Shown piece after piece: positions 52,231 through 60,987 of a stretch of DNA of 64,000 bases; position 1 is the first letter of the stretch, and every line of letters starts with the position of its first letter. The notes beneath the pieces are model-generated. The model was not told where the DNA came from and ran no database searches. It worked only from the letters and a program-made list of their open reading frames with translations. The DNA is from Paracoccaceae bacterium (GTDB lineage Bacteria; Pseudomonadota; Alphaproteobacteria; Rhodobacterales; Rhodobacteraceae), in NCBI GenBank assembly GCA_018223125.1, contig JAAEZA010000012.1:24329-88328 (forward strand), given 5' to 3'. Both the position numbers and the translations under genes were made by a program.

Positions 52231-52782
52231 TTAGGCTCTGGCGGTTTTTTCCTGTTGCAGGCCCGGAATGTGGATCGTTCCTGAATTTTGAATGCCTGCG
52301 TGTTTTGCGGGATTCAAGATGGGAGAGGGGGCGCTGAACCGCTTCGCTGTAGTCTCGAACTCTTCCGGGCGGACTGCGCGTCTTTTGCGGGAAGCAATAA
52401 TCCCTAAAAAGCGTTCCGCCTGTAACACATCCAGCTTAAAGAAATCCGGTTGCATTCCGGCATTCATCACCCGTTTGAAATCGGGGTCATGGCGGGTAGT
52501 TACACCGAAAGGCCAATTCGAAAACTTCCGCTTGGAACACCGCATGACCGCACGGATCTTGATTTCCTCGTGCATTCTGTGCCGGACAATCCGTTCCATT
52601 GTAGCATCGACATCGCCGGTCTCTCCTTCCAGTATCTGAAAGATCCGCTGCTTGCCGATATACATGTAACTTGTGACACCTGCCTCTATATTGCGCCGGA
52701 CACATCTTTTTTGCAGCGTCAGAAGGGCCAGCGGCCCGAGCCGCCCCGCGATCCGGCTTTCGTAGTGTAACCTTTTCATCAT
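52231..52782 (-). CDS. BLUF-domain blue-light sensor protein
   Basis: 183 residues. The first 95 residues are a BLUF fold: RLHYESRIAG, RRNIEAGVTSYMYIG, and RIFQILEGE. The flavin-site residues are all there with the spacing of AppA: Tyr7, Asn31 (24 apart) and Gln49 (18 apart), and a Trp at 90 in NWPFG. The C-terminal 85 residues contain no output domain that I recognise (DFFKLDVLQAERFLGII, then a basic disordered tail). Start at 52780-52782 or the adjacent ATG; a longer frame upstream is ignored. It probably signals through protein contacts. Confidence 0.85.
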   Translation of the reverse strand: MMKRLHYESRIAGRLGPLALLTLQKRCVRRNIEAGVTSYMYIGKQRIFQILEGETGDVDATMERIVRHRMHEEIKIRAVMRCSKRKFSNWPFGVTTRHDPDFKRVMNAGMQPDFFKLDVLQAERFLGIIASRKRRAVRPEEFETTAKRFSAPSPILNPAKHAGIQNSGTIHIPGLQQEKTARA

Positions 52783-52861
52783 TTCTTGCCCTTTTTGCTG
52801 CGGCCTCGCTTTCAGGGCAGAATAGGGATGGGAATGTAAATTAACGGTAAACAGAGGACGT

Positions 52862-53539
52862 TTACTTCCAGCGGCTTTCCAGCTTTTCGATTGCCGCAAT
52901 ACGCTCGGATGTTTTGGGATGGCTCATCAACCACGCAAGCGGCTGGCCACTGCTGCCCGCAAGCGCATCCAGTTTGGTAAACAGGGATTTTTGCGCAGCG
53001 ATGCCAATTCCGGATTTGGTCAAAAGGGCTGCCGCATAGGCGTCCGCTTCATACTCGTCCTGTCGCGACAAACGGGCCGCAAGAAGCCCGGACAGCATCC
53101 CAGCCAGCCAGACACCCACCCCGGGAATAAGCCGCCCGAGCACCATGCCAAGCGCAACCCGAATTGCGTTTTGCCCCGAAAAGTCAATCATCCGCCGCCG
53201 CGAATGGCCAAGCGCCACATGCCCGAGTTCATGGGCAACGACGCTTGCGATTTCCTCGGCGCTGACCTCGCCGTTCTGATATTTCCGGTAGAACCCGCGC
53301 GTAATGAAAATACGTCCGTCCGGCGCAGCCAGTCCGTTTACGGGGGCAATCTCGTAGATGTGTACCTTAATCCGCGCCAGATCCAGAGAGTCTGCCATGC
53401 GGTCGCACAGTTTGCGCAGCACCGGATCGGCCAGTTCCGTTGATTTGGCGTCCAGCTCGGACTGTGTGCGCCAGACAGAAAATCTGTAGTAAACAAAGCC
53501 GTATAGCAGGGCGAGAAGGATCGGGGTCAGTTTAAGCAT
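52862..53539 (-). CDS. M48-family membrane metallopeptidase
   Basis: 225 residues. An N-terminal helix (LTPILLALLYGFVYYRFSV) anchors it; the zinc motif is ASVVAHELGHVALGHS (about residues 103-118), a further membrane hairpin follows (GMVLGRLIPGVGVWLAGMLSG), and the third ligand Glu is in SRQDEYEADAYA. This matches HtpX/Oma1-type M48 peptidases in membrane quality control, although shorter than HtpX. Single gene. Confidence 0.92.
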   Translation of the reverse strand: MLKLTPILLALLYGFVYYRFSVWRTQSELDAKSTELADPVLRKLCDRMADSLDLARIKVHIYEIAPVNGLAAPDGRIFITRGFYRKYQNGEVSAEEIASVVAHELGHVALGHSRRRMIDFSGQNAIRVALGMVLGRLIPGVGVWLAGMLSGLLAARLSRQDEYEADAYAAALLTKSGIGIAAQKSLFTKLDALAGSSGQPLAWLMSHPKTSERIAAIEKLESRWK

Positions 53540-53655
53540 ATGTTAGGATATGGGGAGTAGCCTGGGGAAGACCAGCCCCTTGCCGAAAGGACTTGAAACA
53601 ACCGGACAAAAAAACGTCTTTGCCCCCCAAAAAAGCGGAAGTGAAAAACGCAAAA

Positions 53656-53687
53656 CTGCCCCTGACCGCGGGTGCAGGCAGGGGCAG
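53656..53687 (-). terminator. Intrinsic terminator of the RTX/VWA gene
   Basis: Stem CTGCCCCTG/CAGGGGCAG with a 14-base loop; followed on the minus strand by TTTTGCGTTTTT. 38 bases past the stop. Confidence 0.88.
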
Positions 53688-53725
53688 CTTGATTTTCGAC
53701 AGGTCGTGCTTGACCGTATCAGCGA

Positions 53726-55273
53726 TCAGGCAATGTCGAAGATGAAGTCTGTCGCGTCAATATCGCTGGAGTTTGTGGATTTCAGCAGGGCAAACGCGTC
53801 CCCGTCGTGGGACAGGATAGTCTTGCCACCGACTTGCGTTACGCCAATGTCTGCGAAAGTTAGCATCGTGTCATTCAACACCATGATTTTATCCACGCCG
53901 TCTTCATAATCCTTCACGACATCCCGTGCATGGTTCGGATGGGACACATCAAAGACAAAGGTATCTGCACCGTCGCCGCCTTCAAGTTTGTCCTTGTCGG
54001 CGCCACCATCAAGCATGTCATCGCCTTTGCCGCCGTCCAGCTTGTCCTTACCTTTGCTGCCTTTCAGGTAATCATCGCCGCCAAAGCCACGGATGTCATC
54101 TTTACCGGCTTTACCTTTAAGCATGTTGTCAGCGCTGTTGCCGAAAATATCATCGTCAAAAGCTGTGCCGACAGCGTTTTCGATCAAAGTATCTGCGGCA
54201 CCGCTGATCCCGTCCTCAAACGCGGCGATAATATCCGAGCTGTCAGAGCTCAGCGGGACAACCGCACCAAAGCCGAAGGCATCGACCAGAGCCTGATAAT
54301 CCGATGTAACGCTAGAGGTGACAGCAAATACCGGAACGATACCTGCACCCAGCAGCGCGGCTTTCACCATTTCAATGGTGGGATAATCCTCGCCGGTGCC
54401 ATCACCGCCCGGTCCGTCAAGGATCGTGTCACCGTTGTTCGGCGTATCCGGATTGTCACCGGCAAAGTGCGGAACCGCATCGGTGGTCATGACAACAACC
54501 TTGAGCGAAGAAGAACTCCAGCCAACTTCCGCAGTGCGCAGGGCAACCTGCAACAGACCTGTCATCTGGGATTCCGGGCCGTCATTACCGCTGCCTGTGG
54601 AAAGACCGGTTACAGCTGCCTTCCACGCGTCCGTGTCGCTGGTCAGGCTAAGCTCGGTTTTATATTCGTGATCGCCGGAGGATCCGAAAGGAGAGGTCGG
54701 TTTGTCGATAAAGGAAGTCAAACCGAGCCGGACGTCATCCGCCAGACCGCTGACCGAGGTGACCAGATCATCTACAAGGCTGTTTACAGTTGAAAGGTCA
54801 TCGGAAAACGATCCGGAAAGATCCTGCAAGAGTACCAGTTCCAGCGGGCGCTCGGAATCCTTGAGACCGGAAATTTCGATGACGCGGTCGTCCACGTAAG
54901 AAAGTGCGCCTGGTGAAAGATCGATTTCAGCCCCTGTGATGCCGCCCGCGAAATTCAGTGTGTCGATGCCGGAGGTATCCGTTATCAGCGACCAGTCGCC
55001 CGCAAATCCGTTTACAAAATACTTGTCGTCACCGGAACCGCCAAAAACCTGATCATCGCCGGCTGTCATGACAATCTTGTCATTGCCTTCACCACCGAAC
55101 AACACATCGTCACCGATCCCGCCAATAACAACGTCGTTGCCGGCGCCTGCATCAAGTGTGTCGTCGCCGTTCAATCCGGCAAGAAGGTCATTTCCCTCAA
55201 GTCCTTGAATAAAGTCTGAAAACAGACCGCCAACCAAGCCATCGTCTTCTTCTGTACCAATAAAGTCTGCCAT
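53726..55273 (-). CDS. RTX exoprotein with integrin-beta-like VWA domain
   Basis: 515 residues, no Sec signal, acidic, as usual for type I secretion cargo. Order: RTX repeats at about 10-85 (GNDVVIGGIGDDVLFGGEGND), a VWA domain at about 130-350 with the metal motif LLQDLSGSFSDD, a GNDGPESQM segment like the integrin-beta I-like domain, and VVVMTTDAVPHFAGD; then RTX repeats at about 390-450 (GFGGDDYLKGSKGKDKLDGG) and a C-terminal secretion-type tail (TDFIFDIA). Two calcium-binding blocks flank an adhesive domain, so a calcium-dependent surface adhesin is a reasonable inference. No export genes nearby. Confidence 0.87.
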   Translation of the reverse strand: MADFIGTEEDDGLVGGLFSDFIQGLEGNDLLAGLNGDDTLDAGAGNDVVIGGIGDDVLFGGEGNDKIVMTAGDDQVFGGSGDDKYFVNGFAGDWSLITDTSGIDTLNFAGGITGAEIDLSPGALSYVDDRVIEISGLKDSERPLELVLLQDLSGSFSDDLSTVNSLVDDLVTSVSGLADDVRLGLTSFIDKPTSPFGSSGDHEYKTELSLTSDTDAWKAAVTGLSTGSGNDGPESQMTGLLQVALRTAEVGWSSSSLKVVVMTTDAVPHFAGDNPDTPNNGDTILDGPGGDGTGEDYPTIEMVKAALLGAGIVPVFAVTSSVTSDYQALVDAFGFGAVVPLSSDSSDIIAAFEDGISGAADTLIENAVGTAFDDDIFGNSADNMLKGKAGKDDIRGFGGDDYLKGSKGKDKLDGGKGDDMLDGGADKDKLEGGDGADTFVFDVSHPNHARDVVKDYEDGVDKIMVLNDTMLTFADIGVTQVGGKTILSHDGDAFALLKSTNSSDIDATDFIFDIA

Positions 55274-55653
55274 TTTGCTTTTCTCCCGTTAGAGTTTTTG
55301 CATTGCGTCCCGACCAAGGAAATTGACAGGACGCGATTAATTAAATCGGGGCTATGCCCCCCCTCTAGGCTCTGAAACCGAGGACGAAATTTCCTGTTCG
55401 CGGCCTTGACCTTACGTTAGATTTGAAACGGGGAGCGCACAAGAATTTTACCGAAAAAGAGTGATATGCCTCACTAAATTCAACCCGTTTTCACGGTTCT
55501 TAAAAATATCTCAGCGACTTTAACGATCTCTTCACGGTTGAGGACTACACAGGGTGGAGTAAATCTGTCCGTTGTCGGATTGCGCTGTTGGAGTGGGGGG
55601 CCGGAATGGGGTGCCGGAGTATGCACAGGTTGGCCAGAATTCGGAAACGGTCG
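55274..55653. other. Intergenic region upstream of the RTX/VWA gene
   Basis: 380 bases with no convincing gene on either strand; it is AT-richer than its flanks and must carry the exoprotein promoter. The GGGAGAAAAG site just before 55273 is the exoprotein ribosome site. Nothing else recognised. Confidence 0.6.
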
Positions 55654-56211
55654 TTATAGGTCCGCCGCGCCGTCCGTTTTCGGAACGCTCTGCTTCAGTA
55701 GCCCGCGTTCGTTCAGCCATGGGTGCAGGGCAACTGCGCGGCGCAGGTATATCTGGCCGAGCGCAGGCCGACCGTTCCGTATGTGGATCAGCGCGATGCC
55801 CGACAGCGCCCCGAAATGGGCGGGTTCCAGTTCCAGACTGCGCGTCAGCAGGTCCAATGCTTTGGCGTCCTGCTTTTGAAGGAAATAGGCGAACGCCAGT
55901 TGGTTGAACCCTTCGCTGTAGTCCGGACAGTAGCGCACCAGACGGGTCAGGATTTCTTCTGCCTGAAGCATATCCCCGTAGCGGATGGCATTAACACCGG
56001 AGTTAAGCATTTCCTGCGAGGTTTCATCCGGCGCAACATGCCAGAACTGCCAGAGCGCATTGGCCGCCGCGCGCGCTTCTTCAAACGTGCCAGCCCCGGC
56101 AAGTTGGTCCAGAAGTTGTGCGCGTTCCGCCGCACGGTCCGGCAGGGCAGGGCAACCTGCAGCAACCGGTCCGGCCAGCAGTAACGCGCTTATCAGGGAT
56201 CGCAGAAGCAT
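55654..56211 (-). CDS. Secreted TPR protein
   Basis: 185 residues with a signal peptide (LLRSLISALLLAGPVAAG) and two or three TPR units: residues 62-95 (NSGVNAIRYGDMLQAEEILTRLV), 96-130 (SEGFNQLAFAYFLQKQDAKALDLL) and 131-165. Probably periplasmic, possibly assembling a protein complex. No partner seen: the next gene on the strand is 88 bases away in another functional unit. Confidence 0.85.
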   Translation of the reverse strand: MLLRSLISALLLAGPVAAGCPALPDRAAERAQLLDQLAGAGTFEEARAAANALWQFWHVAPDETSQEMLNSGVNAIRYGDMLQAEEILTRLVRYCPDYSEGFNQLAFAYFLQKQDAKALDLLTRSLELEPAHFGALSGIALIHIRNGRPALGQIYLRRAVALHPWLNERGLLKQSVPKTDGAADL

Positions 56212-56299
56212 GACTGCAGGCTGGCCCTGCGCCGACTGTCTGTCAAGCGAGACGCCTTCCGCTCACCCGAATGTGTGCGGGCAGGCCAGCAGAAGGGGC

Positions 56300-57484
56300 C
56301 TAGCGTCCAAGTTCCTTCATCGCGGATTCAATGCCCTTCAAGGTCATTGGATACATGCGATCGTTGAAGATTTCCTTCAGGATCATGGTGGAATGGGTGT
56401 ACTGCCAGTATTGCTCTTTCACCGGATTGATCCAGACCGATCCGGGCCATTGTTCCTGCGCACGCTCCAGCCAGACTTTTCCGGGTTCTTCGTTCCAATG
56501 CTCGTTCGCGCCACCCTTATACATGATTTCATATGGGCTCATCGCGGCGTCACCGACAAAGATACACTTGTAATCGGACCCGTAAGTCCGCAACACGTCC
56601 CAGGTGGGGGTCTGTTCCGTCCAGCGCCGTGCATTGTCCTTCCACACACCTTCGTACAAACAGTTATGGAAATAGAAGTATTCCATATGTTTGAATTCGG
56701 TTTTCGCAGCAGAAAACAGTTCTTCGATCAGTTTGATGTAGCTGTCCATGGAGCCGCCAACATCAAGGAACAACAAAACTTTCACTGCATTGCGCCGCTC
56801 GGGGCGGGTGATGACATCAAGATACCCGTTTTCAGCGGTTGAGCGGATGGTGCCGTTCAGGTCCAATTCGTCGTCCGCACCGGCGCGGGCCCATTTGCGC
56901 AACCTTTTTAACGCAACCTTAATGTTGCGTGTGCCAAGCTCTACGGAATCGTCGAGGTTTTTAAAATCCCGCTTGTCCCAAACTTTCGTCGCCTTCTGGT
57001 GACGGCTTTCCTTCTGGCCGATGCGAACGCCTTCGGGGTTGTAACCATAGGCCCCGAAAGGGGACGTGCCGGCTGTGCCGATCCACTTATTACCGCCCTG
57101 ATGGCGCTTTTCCTGTTCTTTCAGGCGCTCTTTCAGGGTTTCCATCAGCTTGTCAAACCCGCCAAGGCTCTCGATTTCGGCCATTTCTTCGGGGCTGAGG
57201 TGTTTTTCGGCCAGTTTGGTTAACCAGTCGTCAGGAACGTCGACCGCGTTCAGAATGTCATCAACAGAGAGGTTCTCCATCCCCTTGAAGACTTCTGCGA
57301 AAACCAGATCGAATTTGTCCAGATTCCGTTCGTCCTTCACCATCGTGGCGCGGGCAAGGAAGTAAAAGCCTTCCACATCATAGAGCACCAGACCGGTTTT
57401 CATCGCTTCAAGAAACGCCAGATACTCCCGCAGGGACACAGGGATTTTTGCAGCGCGCAGGGCTTCGAAAAAACGTAAGAACAT
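56300..57484 (-). CDS. CoxE-like VWA-domain protein, partner of MoxR
   Basis: 394 residues. A long N-terminal helical domain (SLREYLAFLEAMKTGLVLYDVEGFYFLARATMVKDE) is followed by a VWA domain with the metal site LLFLDVGGSMDSYIKL (about residues 237-251), YFYFHNCLYEGVW, and IFVGDAAMSPYEI. Such CoxE-type VWA proteins work with MoxR AAA+ ATPases to insert cofactors or remodel protein complexes. The cognate MoxR gene is four genes upstream in the same operon. The start lies directly after the 56-residue gene. Confidence 0.92.
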   Translation of the reverse strand: MFLRFFEALRAAKIPVSLREYLAFLEAMKTGLVLYDVEGFYFLARATMVKDERNLDKFDLVFAEVFKGMENLSVDDILNAVDVPDDWLTKLAEKHLSPEEMAEIESLGGFDKLMETLKERLKEQEKRHQGGNKWIGTAGTSPFGAYGYNPEGVRIGQKESRHQKATKVWDKRDFKNLDDSVELGTRNIKVALKRLRKWARAGADDELDLNGTIRSTAENGYLDVITRPERRNAVKVLLFLDVGGSMDSYIKLIEELFSAAKTEFKHMEYFYFHNCLYEGVWKDNARRWTEQTPTWDVLRTYGSDYKCIFVGDAAMSPYEIMYKGGANEHWNEEPGKVWLERAQEQWPGSVWINPVKEQYWQYTHSTMILKEIFNDRMYPMTLKGIESAMKELGR

Positions 57485-57655
57485 TTACACCCACTCCATC
57501 CAGTCCACCATGACCGTTGCAAACAGGGCGAGGAGGAAGAAAATAATGCCGTGAATGGCGCTGTATTGCAGTTTATCCGCGGTTTTGCCGCCAAATTTAT
57601 GCGCGCGGTACCACCCGATGATGGCGCCGATCAGGAAGGCTGGAATTGTAAACAT
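57485..57655 (-). CDS. 56-residue two-helix membrane protein in the MoxR operon
   Basis: A short gene too small for usual cut-offs: ATG at 57653-57655, TAA at 57485-57487. Two hydrophobic segments (FTIPAFLIGAIIGWYRAH and HGIIFFLLALFATVMVDW) separated by a basic/polar loop. It lies between the DUF2927 lipoprotein gene (3 bases) and the VWA gene (0 bases), so it is translated within the operon. Role unknown; it may anchor the VWA/MoxR pair in the membrane. Confidence 0.8.
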   Translation of the reverse strand: MFTIPAFLIGAIIGWYRAHKFGGKTADKLQYSAIHGIIFFLLALFATVMVDWMEWV

Positions 57656-57658
57656 CGT

Positions 57659-59044
57659 TTAACTTTCTTTCTGGGGCAGGCGGGGCGGCAGGTTGGCGAT
57701 GATTTCGAGACGTTTTCTGATCTCGCCCGGTGGATGAATACCGTATTGCCCCCAGGCAATCGCCTCGTCGCGCAGGGCGGAGGCTTCATCCGTCCGGCCT
57801 GCGAGTTTATAGATTTCCGATTTCATCGCCAGAAGGCTGAACATCAGCCGGCCGTTCTGCGCGGTATTGGCAGCGACCAGTCCGCTTTCGATGAACTGTA
57901 ACGCCTGACGGAACTCGCCGCTGGACATGGCAAGCGATGCCATCTGCAATCCGGCTTGTGCGGTGTGGATATCATAAGGGCCAAAGATCTTGGAGAAGTT
58001 TGCATAAGCCCGTGCATAATCGGCTGCGGCTTCGATACCGTTGGCCGACGCATTCACGCGGGCCCGTGCATAATAACTGAAGCCGAGCCGGTGGTCCGTC
58101 ATTCCCAACTGCTCTGCAATTCGCACGGCATCCGATGCCGCTTCGATCCGTGTCTTTTCAGAGGCGTCCGGACCCAGTGCAAGCTCGATCTTGCGCATCC
58201 ACGAACCGGGTGTTTCCTGAATTTGGCGCGACGCAAGCCCTGCGCCTTCGGGGTTCACCCGTGCAAGAATGCGGGGCAGCACAGCGGCAACTTCGTGTTT
58301 CGCCATGCCCGATTTCAGTTCCGGCGCGTACATGGCGCGCAGGATCATCATGTCGTAAGGCGTTAAAACGATGTGGAAATTGTCATCATTGAAGACGGAA
58401 TCCGGCAGGCGGTAAAGATCGTTCAATGGCCCGATCGCCTGAGCCAGTTCTTCGTGCAGACAATCCCGTGCGTCTTGCGGGGAAATATCGCGGGGCATGA
58501 AAACTGCTGCCCTGCTGCGGACTTCCAAAGAAGTCCAGTCGGCCCGCCGGTTAAAGCGGTTCTTCCTGAATTCCGCCCAGCTGCTCATGCGGGGGACAAC
58601 GATGCAGGCCGCGGTTGGCGCGGCGCGGCGCAACTGTCGCTTGGAGACCATTTCAATGACGATATTTGCCGCAGATGCAGTCTGCACGCGGGAAATCGGG
58701 ATACTTGCTTCAGTGCGGAGCCGCTTGATCAACTGGTCCAGATCCTGACCGACGACATCATTCTGGGCGTTGACCAGAGCAACCGTGATCGGCCCTTCAA
58801 AGCGGGACAGCCGCGAGAGATCCTGACCGCTTTCAAGTGCAAATGTCAGATCAAGAAATTCTTCAAAAACATCTACATTGGAGCGTGCTACGCCGGATTT
58901 AGGGGGCGGTGCCTGAAAGGTCTTCATCCCCGACAGTTGTATCGCCGGATCAGAGCGCTTGCTGACAACATCCGCCATAGGACCCGCACAGGCAGAGAGG
59001 GTCAGTGCCGTCAGTCCGAAGGCTGCACCGCGCCAGAAGTTCAT
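57659..59044 (-). CDS. DUF2927 lipoprotein with TPR-like C-terminus
   Basis: 461 residues. Lipoprotein signal with lipobox LTLSAC (Cys19). Residues 60-260 match DUF2927, a domain with putative protease-like features (FAVFMPRDISPQDARDCLHEELAQAIGPLND carries the conserved HEE of the family: CLHEELAQ). The C-terminal half is helical and TPR-like (DHRLGFSYYARARVNASANGIEAAADYARAY). Outer-membrane or periplasmic location is likely. Overlaps the GNAT gene by 4 bases. Confidence 0.87.
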   Translation of the reverse strand: MNFWRGAAFGLTALTLSACAGPMADVVSKRSDPAIQLSGMKTFQAPPPKSGVARSNVDVFEEFLDLTFALESGQDLSRLSRFEGPITVALVNAQNDVVGQDLDQLIKRLRTEASIPISRVQTASAANIVIEMVSKRQLRRAAPTAACIVVPRMSSWAEFRKNRFNRRADWTSLEVRSRAAVFMPRDISPQDARDCLHEELAQAIGPLNDLYRLPDSVFNDDNFHIVLTPYDMMILRAMYAPELKSGMAKHEVAAVLPRILARVNPEGAGLASRQIQETPGSWMRKIELALGPDASEKTRIEAASDAVRIAEQLGMTDHRLGFSYYARARVNASANGIEAAADYARAYANFSKIFGPYDIHTAQAGLQMASLAMSSGEFRQALQFIESGLVAANTAQNGRLMFSLLAMKSEIYKLAGRTDEASALRDEAIAWGQYGIHPPGEIRKRLEIIANLPPRLPQKES

Positions 59045-59481
59045 ATCTGGTACTTTACAAAAGGCGACAGCGTGGCAACGCCGTCATAAAGTTTTCGCGC
59101 CACGGCGTTGTCCTCTGCAGTAAACCACCAGACCTGCTCACAGTTATGTTCTTTCGCATGGGCAACAACCGCGTCTATCATCGCCTTTCCCGCACCCGTG
59201 CCACGGATTTCGGGGCGCACGTAAAGATCATTCAGATAGATGCGGTTTTCCGGCCCCCAGAAGTAGCTGTGGTACAGAAAATTCACAATGCCCACGATCC
59301 CGTGTTCCGGTGTTTCCGCCACCATGGCAAACATATCGACTTCGGGGTCGAGAATGCGCTTCCATGTACCGGCATAGACATCTTCATCGCGGCTTGTTTC
59401 GTAAAAGGCAAGATAGTCCTTCCACAAGGCGCGCCAGTCGGCTTCATCCGCAGGTGTTACATAGCGAACGGTCGTTGTCAT
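59041..59481 (-). CDS. GNAT-family N-acetyltransferase
   Basis: 146 residues. The GNAT core is seen: strand 4 and motif A (YLNDLYVRPEIRGTGAGKAMIDAVVAHAK) with the acetyl-CoA R-x-x-G-x-G/A loop (RGTGAG) and the final (AVARKLYDGV) helix. Substrate unknown. It lies in the MoxR operon with 4-base overlaps on both sides, so it may act on a protein of that system. Confidence 0.93.
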   Translation of the reverse strand: MTTTVRYVTPADEADWRALWKDYLAFYETSRDEDVYAGTWKRILDPEVDMFAMVAETPEHGIVGIVNFLYHSYFWGPENRIYLNDLYVRPEIRGTGAGKAMIDAVVAHAKEHNCEQVWWFTAEDNAVARKLYDGVATLSPFVKYQI

Positions 59482-60317
59482 CTATTGCCCCGCGCCATAA
59501 AGGCGAGCCGCTCGAAAAGATGCACGTCCTGCTCGTTTTTCAGCAGCGCACCGTGAAGGCGGGGCAAGGCGTCCTTGCCGTCCCGTTTCATGTCGGCAGG
59601 GTCCAGATCTTCCACCAGCAGAAGTTTCAGCCAGTCCAGTACTTCCGATGTGCTCGGCTTTTTCTTCAGTCCCGGTGTTTCGCGGATGTCATAAAACTGG
59701 GTCAGCGCCTCTGCCACCAGTTCGGGTTTGATTCCCGGAAAGTGAACTTCGACGATTTGTTTGAGCGTCTCCATTTCGGGGAAACGGATATAGTGGAAGA
59801 AACAGCGCCGCAGGAAAGCGTCCGGCAGTTCCTTTTCGTTGTTCGAAGTGATGATCACGATCGGGCGTTTTTTTGCTTTGATCGTCTCGCCGGTCTCGTA
59901 GACGTAGAACTCCATCTTGTCGAGCTCCTGCAACAGATCGTTCGGGAATTCGATGTCGGCTTTATCAATTTCGTCGATAAGTAGGACCAGACGGTCGCCG
60001 GCTTCAAATGCTTCCCAAAGCTTGCCTTTCTTGATGTAATTTTTCACATCATGGACACGTTCCTCGCCAAGCTGGCTGTCGCGCAGGCGGCTGACCGCAT
60101 CGTATTCATAAAGGCCTTGCTGGGCTTTGGTGGTGGATTTGATGTTCCATTCCAGCAGCGGCAGTCCGAGTGATTTGGCCACCTGAATCGCCAGTTCGGT
60201 TTTACCGGTCCCCGGTTCCCCCTTAACCAGCAAAGGGCGTTCGAGCGCGATAGCTGCGTTGACCGCCACGGTCAGATCATCGGTGGAAACATACTGTTGC
60301 GTGCCTTCAAACTTCAT
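59478..60317 (-). CDS. MoxR-family AAA+ ATPase
   Basis: 279 residues. Walker A is KGEPGTGKTELA (about 34-45), Walker B is VLLIDEIDKAD, sensor 1 is IVIITSNNEKELP, and the arginine finger is ALLRR-like (AFLRRCFF). MoxR ATPases act with VWA proteins as chaperones for metal cofactor insertion or complex assembly; the VWA partner is at 56300. First gene of the five-gene operon. Divergent from dksA. Confidence 0.95.
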   Translation of the reverse strand: MKFEGTQQYVSTDDLTVAVNAAIALERPLLVKGEPGTGKTELAIQVAKSLGLPLLEWNIKSTTKAQQGLYEYDAVSRLRDSQLGEERVHDVKNYIKKGKLWEAFEAGDRLVLLIDEIDKADIEFPNDLLQELDKMEFYVYETGETIKAKKRPIVIITSNNEKELPDAFLRRCFFHYIRFPEMETLKQIVEVHFPGIKPELVAEALTQFYDIRETPGLKKKPSTSEVLDWLKLLLVEDLDPADMKRDGKDALPRLHGALLKNEQDVHLFERLAFMARGNR

Positions 60318-60484
60318 TTTTCTGCTTTTCCCTGATAGCTTGGGGGCAATCTAGTATTCCCGTCACAATGCTGCAACCTAAGAAGGAAGTGGGGTGACAA
60401 TACGTTACGACTCGGATATTGGATGCGCAAACGTTGGGTGAGAACGTCATGGCACTACATAGTGAATTTATTAGGGAGAAGAGA

Positions 60485-60907
60485 ATGAAAGCTGAAGTCA
60501 TTCTTGATGCCGACTACCGTCCAGTCGACAGCGAACCATTTATGAACGAGCGTCAAACCGAGTACTTCCGGCGCAAACTGTTGGCTTGGAAGGCGGATCT
60601 TCTGTCAGACAGCAAAGACACCATCGAAGGCATGCAAGAAGGCGCACGGAACATTCCGGACGTTGCTGATCGCGCCTCCGAAGAAACAGATCGCGCGCTG
60701 GAATTGCGCACGCGGGACCGTCAGCGCAAGCTGGTTGCCAAGATCGACAGCGCCCTGCGCCGGATCGAGGACGGGTCTTACGGGTATTGCGACGAAACAG
60801 GGGAGCCGATTTCCCTGAAACGTCTGGATGCACGTCCGATCGCAACCCTGTCCCTTGCCGCACAGGAGCGTCACGAGCGCAAGGAAAAGGTTCATCGGGA
60901 CGATTAA
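60485..60907 (+). CDS. dksA: DksA-family RNA polymerase regulator with a single zinc-finger cysteine
   Basis: 140 residues. The coiled coil contains the tip motif DVADRA (DxxDxA, about residue 59-64) needed for RNA polymerase control with ppGpp. The C4 zinc-finger is degenerate: YGYCDETGEPI keeps the first Cys but the other three are Thr, Ser and Ala (ATLSLAAQ instead of CIDC). Cys-poor DksA proteins are known from Rhodobacter and as DksA2 of Pseudomonas and still work. The start at 60485 has GGGAG upstream and gives MKAEVILDADYRP. Confidence 0.94.
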   Translation: MKAEVILDADYRPVDSEPFMNERQTEYFRRKLLAWKADLLSDSKDTIEGMQEGARNIPDVADRASEETDRALELRTRDRQRKLVAKIDSALRRIEDGSYGYCDETGEPISLKRLDARPIATLSLAAQERHERKEKVHRDD

Positions 60908-60932
60908 TCACCGATAAATCCTAAGAAATGAT

Positions 60933-60963
60933 AAAGCCGGTGCTGATATACCGGCTTTTTTTT
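60933..60963 (+). terminator. Intrinsic terminator of dksA
   Basis: Stem AAAGCCGGT/ACCGGCTTT with an 8-base loop, then TTTTT. It is 26 bases past the dksA stop and close to the 3' end of the convergent gene. Confidence 0.93.
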
Positions 60964-60987
60964 AGCTTCATGTCGGAACAGAGCCGG

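Noticed and set aside
55538..55907. Two plus-strand frames upstream of the RTX/VWA gene
   Set aside because: They overlap the secreted TPR gene on the other strand and show no ribosome site or motif.
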